NCBI RefSeq assembly: GCF_002160765.1
Contig: NZ_NFLF01000011.1
Coordinates: 1 to 64,000 of the forward strand
DNA: 64,000 bases
DNA from: Lachnoclostridium sp. An138
GTDB lineage: Bacteria; Bacillota; Clostridia; Lachnospirales; Lachnospiraceae
Reading direction: 5' to 3'
The notes beneath the pieces are model-generated. The model was given only the letters and a program-made list of their open reading frames with translations. It ran no database searches and was not told the DNA's origin. How positions within the stretch are numbered: the stretch's first letter is position 1; each line of letters starts with the position of its first letter. Below, one piece after another: positions 60,345-64,000 of this stretch. A program made the translations under genes and the position numbers.

Positions 60345-60818
60345 ATGAGCAGAAATTCCATAAAGAAGCTGAGGTGGGGAGGCAGGGTGCTGCTGGTTTT
60401 ATATCTGGCGTGCCTGATTTACTTCATGTTTTTTTCGGAAAGCTATGGGAGAACGGAGGTTCACACCGAGTACCGCTATAACCTGGTTCTGTTTCAGGAG
60501 ATCCGGCGTTTTCTGAGACACCGTGATATTCTGGGACTGCCGGCAGTGCTGATTAATATAGTTGGAAATGTGGTGGTATTCATTCCGTATGGCCTTGGAC
60601 TGCCGCTGCTGTTTGAACGTCTCCAGAGCTTTCTCCGGGTTGTGATTCTTTCTTTTGGAACCAGTCTGCTGGCGGAGACCATGCAGCTTATACTTCGAGT
60701 GGGCTGCTTTGATGTGGACGATCTGCTGCTGAATACAGTAGGCGGCTGTATCGGCTATTTCGTATATCTGCTGTTCCGGCGGTACTGGAGGGGAAAGTAT
60801 GGCAAGAAGGAATTATAA
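60345..60818 (+). CDS. VanZ-like membrane protein
   Basis: The 157-residue protein has four to five membrane helices with YNLVLFQEIRRFLRH, NIVGNVVVFIPYGLGLPLLF, SLLAETMQLILRVGCFDVDDLLLNTVGGCIGY. These are the VanZ family signatures. VanZ gives low-level teicoplanin resistance in enterococci; most clostridial relatives have no tested role. Its stop overlaps the next membrane gene by 20 bases. Confidence 0.9.
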   Translation: MSRNSIKKLRWGGRVLLVLYLACLIYFMFFSESYGRTEVHTEYRYNLVLFQEIRRFLRHRDILGLPAVLINIVGNVVVFIPYGLGLPLLFERLQSFLRVVILSFGTSLLAETMQLILRVGCFDVDDLLLNTVGGCIGYFVYLLFRRYWRGKYGKKEL

Positions 60819-61110
60819 GTTTACAGATAAAAAGCATACCAGACAGGGGCTTATGTCCATGGGTATGGGAGCGGCGGCGCTGGTTTTCACGGTTCTGGCT
60901 CTGTCTCTGGCCTACAGAATGTCGGGCGGAGCCGGAAGCGCCGTGGGCCTGCTGGGCGTTCTGGCAATGCTGTTCAGTGTTACGGGGTTTGTACTGGCTG
61001 TCCGGGGATTCCGGGAGGAAGATGTCTATTATGCCGCTTCCCAGATTGGGGCGGTCCTGAACGGAATTCTGTTTATCGGGTGGGCGCTGGTTTGCATGAT
61101 AGGGATGTAG
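60799..61110 (+). CDS. Small membrane protein, DUF6142-like
   Basis: The 103-residue protein has a basic N-terminus (MARRNYKFTDKKHTRQG) and three membrane helices. The layout and FREEDVYYAASQIGAVLNGILFI suggest DUF6142, a Lachnospiraceae family of unknown function. It starts inside the VanZ-like gene behind GGAGGGGAAAG and precedes the aminopeptidase gene. Confidence 0.75.
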   Translation: MARRNYKFTDKKHTRQGLMSMGMGAAALVFTVLALSLAYRMSGGAGSAVGLLGVLAMLFSVTGFVLAVRGFREEDVYYAASQIGAVLNGILFIGWALVCMIGM

Positions 61111-61124
61111 GAGGCTGGAAAAAG

Positions 61125-63218
61125 ATGGAGCTGGAGACAAGCCGAATGGAAGAAGCAGAAGAGATACGGGAGAGATATGAGCTCTCGATGGAGCGGATAC
61201 GGGCGATGAAAGAAGAGACAGCCGTATCGGCTCCTTTTTATGATTATTTTCAGAAAACCGCGGATTTTATTCTGGAAGCAGACCGGCTGGCGTCGGACAT
61301 CCGGGAAGGACGTCAGGCCAGAATGACTCTGGAGGAGCTGCAGAAGCAGAACCGGAGGCTCTATGAGGACATCGCGGGAGAGGCTTATGAAAACAGTTAC
61401 GCCAGTCCTGTGTATGCGGTGCGGCTTCTGGGAGAGGGCTACGGCCAGATTTTAAGCTTTCTTTATACAGAGATCCGGGGAATGGCTGCCTGGGCCGCAG
61501 AGCAGAAGTATGGAGATCTGGCTATGGCTGCGGAGCTTTTTATCGAAGTATACAATGCGTTTGAGGGAGAAGTTCCGGCAGAGAAGAGCCTGCGCCAGAT
61601 CATTTACTGGTATATCAGCGATTACTGTGATGTGTTTGTCCCCGGACGGATACGGGAGCAGCTGGACCCGTCTCTTTCCTTTGCCAGGGACATTATCTGC
61701 GGGGCAGACTTAAGCGATCCCAGGTATCTGTACCGCTTTGGAGAGTATATTTTGGGAAATGAGCTTGGTATAAGCCGGTACCTGGCGGGACTGCCTCAGG
61801 AAGAGATTGACGCCATGGCGTCTACGTTCACGGAAGGATACCGGATCGGTTTTGTGAACGCGGGAATTGATCTCGGAAAAAAGAAGACGGTGAATATTCG
61901 CTATTCTCTGGGATTTGAGCGGATTGTCCGGGCGGCGGTAGAACAGTTTGAAAAAATGGGACTGCAGAGCATTATTTACCGGGAGGCCCGGCACAGCGTC
62001 AACCGCAGGCCCCAGGGGAATCCGGGCTATGGCAGCACGCCGCCCAGCAAGCAGTATCTCTTTGATCATAAGGAAGATTCGGCCCTGTATCTGGACAGGA
62101 AGCTGGTGGAACGAAAGCTTTCGGTCCTGCACAGCGCTTATGAGGAGTATAAGGCGCTGGCCGCAGTCCATGCGGGTCCGGCTGTTATGGAGATCTTTGG
62201 AGAGCGGCCCTTCCTGCCAAAGAGCTGCAGGGAGGCGCTGAAGCTTGATGAGAAGCAGCAGGAGCTGAGCGTCTTCTATAACAGTGAGGCCGGACAGCTG
62301 GCGAACCGGTATATTCCGGGGGATGAGCGGAGTTTTACGATTATTGCCTGGCCCATTCCCGAGATCGGGGAAAATTTCAAAGAGATTTTCGGGGAAATTG
62401 TGAAAATCAACAATCTGGATTACCGGCTGTATCAGCAGATTCAGCAGAAGCTTATCGACGCCCTCGATCAGGGAGCGTATGTGCGTGTCAAAGGGGCAGG
62501 GAATAACCGGACTGATATGAAGGTGCAGCTCTGGTCCAGGAACGATCCGGAAAAGGAGACGATCTTTGAGAATTGTGTGGCGGATGTGAATATTCCGGTA
62601 GGTGAGGTCTTCACTTCTCCAAAGCTTACGGGGACCGAAGGTACCCTCCACGTAAGCGAGGTATATCTGAACGAACTGAAGTATCTGGACCTGGAGCTGA
62701 CGTTCCGGGACGGACGGATCGCGTCCTATACCTGCGCGAACTTTGAAGACGAGGAGGAAAACAAAAGCTTCATCAGAAACAACGTGCTGTTCAACCATGA
62801 GACACTTCCCCTGGGCGAGTTTGCCATCGGTACGAACACGATGGCTTATATGGTGGCGAAAAAGTATGACATCGGCGCCAGGCTGCCGATCCTCATAGCG
62901 GAAAAGATGGGGCCCCATTTTGCGGTGGGAGACACCTGTTTTTCCTGGTCGGAGGACAATCCCACCTTCAATCCGGACGGAAAGCGGATCATTGCCAAGG
63001 ATAATGAGTGCTCAATTCTGCGCAGGGAAGACGTGTCAAAGGCGTATTTCAACTGTCACACGGATATTACGATTCCCTATGACGAGCTGGGAAGCATCCG
63101 GGTGGTGCGTCCGGACGGAAGCGAGATTCCGCTGATTGAGAACGGACGTTTTGTGCTTCCGGGCACGGAAGAACTGAACAGGCCCTTCGAAGAAGAGCAG
63201 GAAAACAGGGCGGAGTAA
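61125..63218 (+). CDS. M29-family metallo-aminopeptidase with long N-terminal domain
   Basis: The C-terminal half (about 330-690) resembles peptidase family M29 (thermophilic aminopeptidases): CVADVNIPVGEVFTSPKLTGTEG with Glu ligand, GEFAIGTNTMAYMVAKKYDIGARLPILIAEKMGPHFAVGDT with Glu and His ligands, and YFNCHTDITIPYDELG. These would bind two metal ions and remove N-terminal residues from peptides. The product is 697 residues, while M29 enzymes are about 410, so the first 290 residues are an added helical domain without a known motif. The ATG at 61125 follows AGGAGG. Confidence 0.87.
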   Translation: MELETSRMEEAEEIRERYELSMERIRAMKEETAVSAPFYDYFQKTADFILEADRLASDIREGRQARMTLEELQKQNRRLYEDIAGEAYENSYASPVYAVRLLGEGYGQILSFLYTEIRGMAAWAAEQKYGDLAMAAELFIEVYNAFEGEVPAEKSLRQIIYWYISDYCDVFVPGRIREQLDPSLSFARDIICGADLSDPRYLYRFGEYILGNELGISRYLAGLPQEEIDAMASTFTEGYRIGFVNAGIDLGKKKTVNIRYSLGFERIVRAAVEQFEKMGLQSIIYREARHSVNRRPQGNPGYGSTPPSKQYLFDHKEDSALYLDRKLVERKLSVLHSAYEEYKALAAVHAGPAVMEIFGERPFLPKSCREALKLDEKQQELSVFYNSEAGQLANRYIPGDERSFTIIAWPIPEIGENFKEIFGEIVKINNLDYRLYQQIQQKLIDALDQGAYVRVKGAGNNRTDMKVQLWSRNDPEKETIFENCVADVNIPVGEVFTSPKLTGTEGTLHVSEVYLNELKYLDLELTFRDGRIASYTCANFEDEEENKSFIRNNVLFNHETLPLGEFAIGTNTMAYMVAKKYDIGARLPILIAEKMGPHFAVGDTCFSWSEDNPTFNPDGKRIIAKDNECSILRREDVSKAYFNCHTDITIPYDELGSIRVVRPDGSEIPLIENGRFVLPGTEELNRPFEEEQENRAE

Positions 63219-63258
63219 AAATTTTCTGCGCAAATCTGAAAGAGAATGGTTTTTCCTG

Positions 63259-63287
63259 TTGACAGACGGTGGTTTGGCCTGTAAACT
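63259..63287 (+). promoter_or_regulatory. Promoter of purE
   Basis: A perfect TTGACA (63259-63264), a 17-base spacer and TAAACT (63282-63287) lie about 75 bases before purE. I see no purine riboswitch fold or terminator in the short leader. Confidence 0.75.
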
Positions 63288-63363
63288 CATTTATAAGCAG
63301 GAAACAATAAAAAGAAGCAAGTTATAAGTAATACTAATAAATATTTATAGGGAGGTACCTGTT

Positions 63364-63864
63364 ATGGCAAAGGTAGGCATTGTAATGGGCAGCGATTCTG
63401 ATATGCCCGTAATGAAAAAGGCGGCTGAGATTCTGGAGCAGCTGGGTGTTGATTTTGAGATGACCATCATTTCCGCCCACAGAGAGCCGGATGTATTTTT
63501 TGAATACGCGAAGAGCGCGGAGAGCAAAGGGTTCAAGGTAATTATCGCCGGAGCTGGCATGGCAGCTCATCTGCCGGGTATGTGCGCGGCCATTTTCCCG
63601 ATGCCTGTCATCGGAATTCCCATGCATACCACATCCCTGGGAGGACGTGATTCCCTGTATTCCATCGTGCAGATGCCTTCCGGAATCCCGGTAGCTACCG
63701 TGGCGATTAACGGAGGCGCAAATGCCGGACTTCTGGCGGCAAAGATTCTGGCGACCTCAGATCCGGAGCTTCTGGACCGGCTCAAAGCTTATTCTGAGGG
63801 GCTGAAGGAGCAGGTAGAGAAAAAGGCGGAAAGACTTGCGGAAGTGGGCTATAAAAATTATTAA
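63364..63864 (+). CDS. purE: N5-carboxyaminoimidazole ribonucleotide mutase
   Basis: PurE moves the carboxyl group of N5-CAIR to make CAIR in purine synthesis. GIVMGSDSDMPVM, IISAHREPD, IIAGAGMAAHLPGM and PVIGIPM are the family motifs, with the catalytic His in SAHR. The 166-residue length is normal. A GGGAGG site precedes the ATG. The purM gene follows, so this starts a purine operon. Confidence 0.96.
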   Translation: MAKVGIVMGSDSDMPVMKKAAEILEQLGVDFEMTIISAHREPDVFFEYAKSAESKGFKVIIAGAGMAAHLPGMCAAIFPMPVIGIPMHTTSLGGRDSLYSIVQMPSGIPVATVAINGGANAGLLAAKILATSDPELLDRLKAYSEGLKEQVEKKAERLAEVGYKNY

Positions 63865-63948
63865 TGGGAAGAGAATGGGAAGACAGCGGAAAGTGGAACG
63901 AAGAGCCGGCCGGCATATGCGGAACCGGTTTTAATGGAGGGATAGAGA

Positions 63949-64000
63949 ATGGATTATAAGAATGCTGGTGTAGATATTGAGGCCGGATACCGGTCAGTGG
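63949..64000 (+). CDS. purM: Phosphoribosylformylglycinamidine cyclo-ligase, 5' end only
   Basis: The frame opens at ATG 63949 behind GGAGGGA and reads MDYKNAGVDIEAGYRSV before the window ends. The AGVDIEAG start is characteristic of PurM (AIR synthetase). Position right after purE supports this. Only 17 codons are visible, so the gene is partial. Confidence 0.8.
   Translation, partial: MDYKNAGVDIEAGYRSV

Noticed and set aside
63288-63363. Purine riboswitch before purE
   Set aside because: The leader is under 80 bases and AT-rich and lacks the purine aptamer core and a terminator hairpin.
1-64000. CRISPR arrays, tRNA or rRNA genes, insertion sequences, prophage
   Set aside because: No regularly spaced repeats, transposase or integrase frames, or recognisable RNA gene sequences were seen on either strand.

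Overview
The window looks like chromosomal DNA of an anaerobic, Gram-positive gut Firmicute, most likely a member of the Lachnospiraceae. The reasons are moderate GC content, strong AGGAGG-type ribosome sites, a HydG [FeFe]-hydrogenase maturase, type III pantothenate kinase, a DUF6142 protein, the pyrF-pyrK-pyrD gene order and purE followed by purM. This is inference from gene content; no rRNA or tRNA gene is present to settle it. No CRISPR array, insertion sequence or prophage was seen.

Region 1 (1-9.7 kb) is housekeeping and stress. It holds a LysR regulator, a convergent PHP-domain phosphoesterase, and a BlaI repressor / BlaR1-like M56 protease / membrane protein / MecA-like penicillin-binding lipoprotein locus that resembles beta-lactam resistance operons but has an unusual sensor. 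Type III pantothenate kinase (coaX) follows, and then DNA polymerase IV (dinB) on the other strand behind a LexA-type SOS box. Region 2 (9.7-12.7 kb) holds hydG, a small cysteine-containing protein and a carbamate kinase-like gene.

Region 3 (12.7-55.2 kb) is a very large cell-surface glycan locus. It starts with large multi-pass membrane proteins (GT-C-like, DUF6056). Next come rfbB-rfbA-rfbC (no rfbD), an ABC-type polysaccharide exporter (Wzm/Wzt) with an unusual coiled-coil membrane partner, a tandem-domain GT2, and more membrane and GT2 proteins. A visibly AT-richer stretch (about 29.3-43.9 kb) encodes a dTDP-4-keto-6-deoxysugar aminotransferase and a GNAT. After these, behind its own sigma-A promoter, lies a tightly overlapped cassette: SDR dehydrogenase, split transketolase (two genes), acyl carrier protein, AMP-dependent ligase, LuxE-like acyl-protein synthetase and LuxC-like acyl reductase. 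This cassette is the best candidate for an undescribed pathway: thioester activation, reduction to an aldehyde, and thiamine-diphosphate two-carbon chemistry, apparently to build or decorate a surface sugar. Two more GT-C-like proteins and a GtrB / ArnE-ArnF-like pair / GtrA set (polyprenyl-phosphate sugar synthesis and flipping) follow. Then comes a CotH-CotH-VTC-DUF4956 module, further GT2 enzymes, the initiating phosphoglycosyltransferase and an LCP ligase that would attach the finished polymer to the wall. A terminator follows the LCP gene.

Region 4 (55.3-64 kb) returns to core metabolism. It has hflX, pyrF-pyrK-pyrD, pyrE with its own promoter, a 50-residue membrane peptide, VanZ-like and DUF6142 membrane proteins, an M29 aminopeptidase with an extra N-terminal domain, purE with its own promoter, and the first codons of purM running off the window end. 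Apart from 9644-9935, all gaps between genes are well under 300 bases; those with a visible signal are described.
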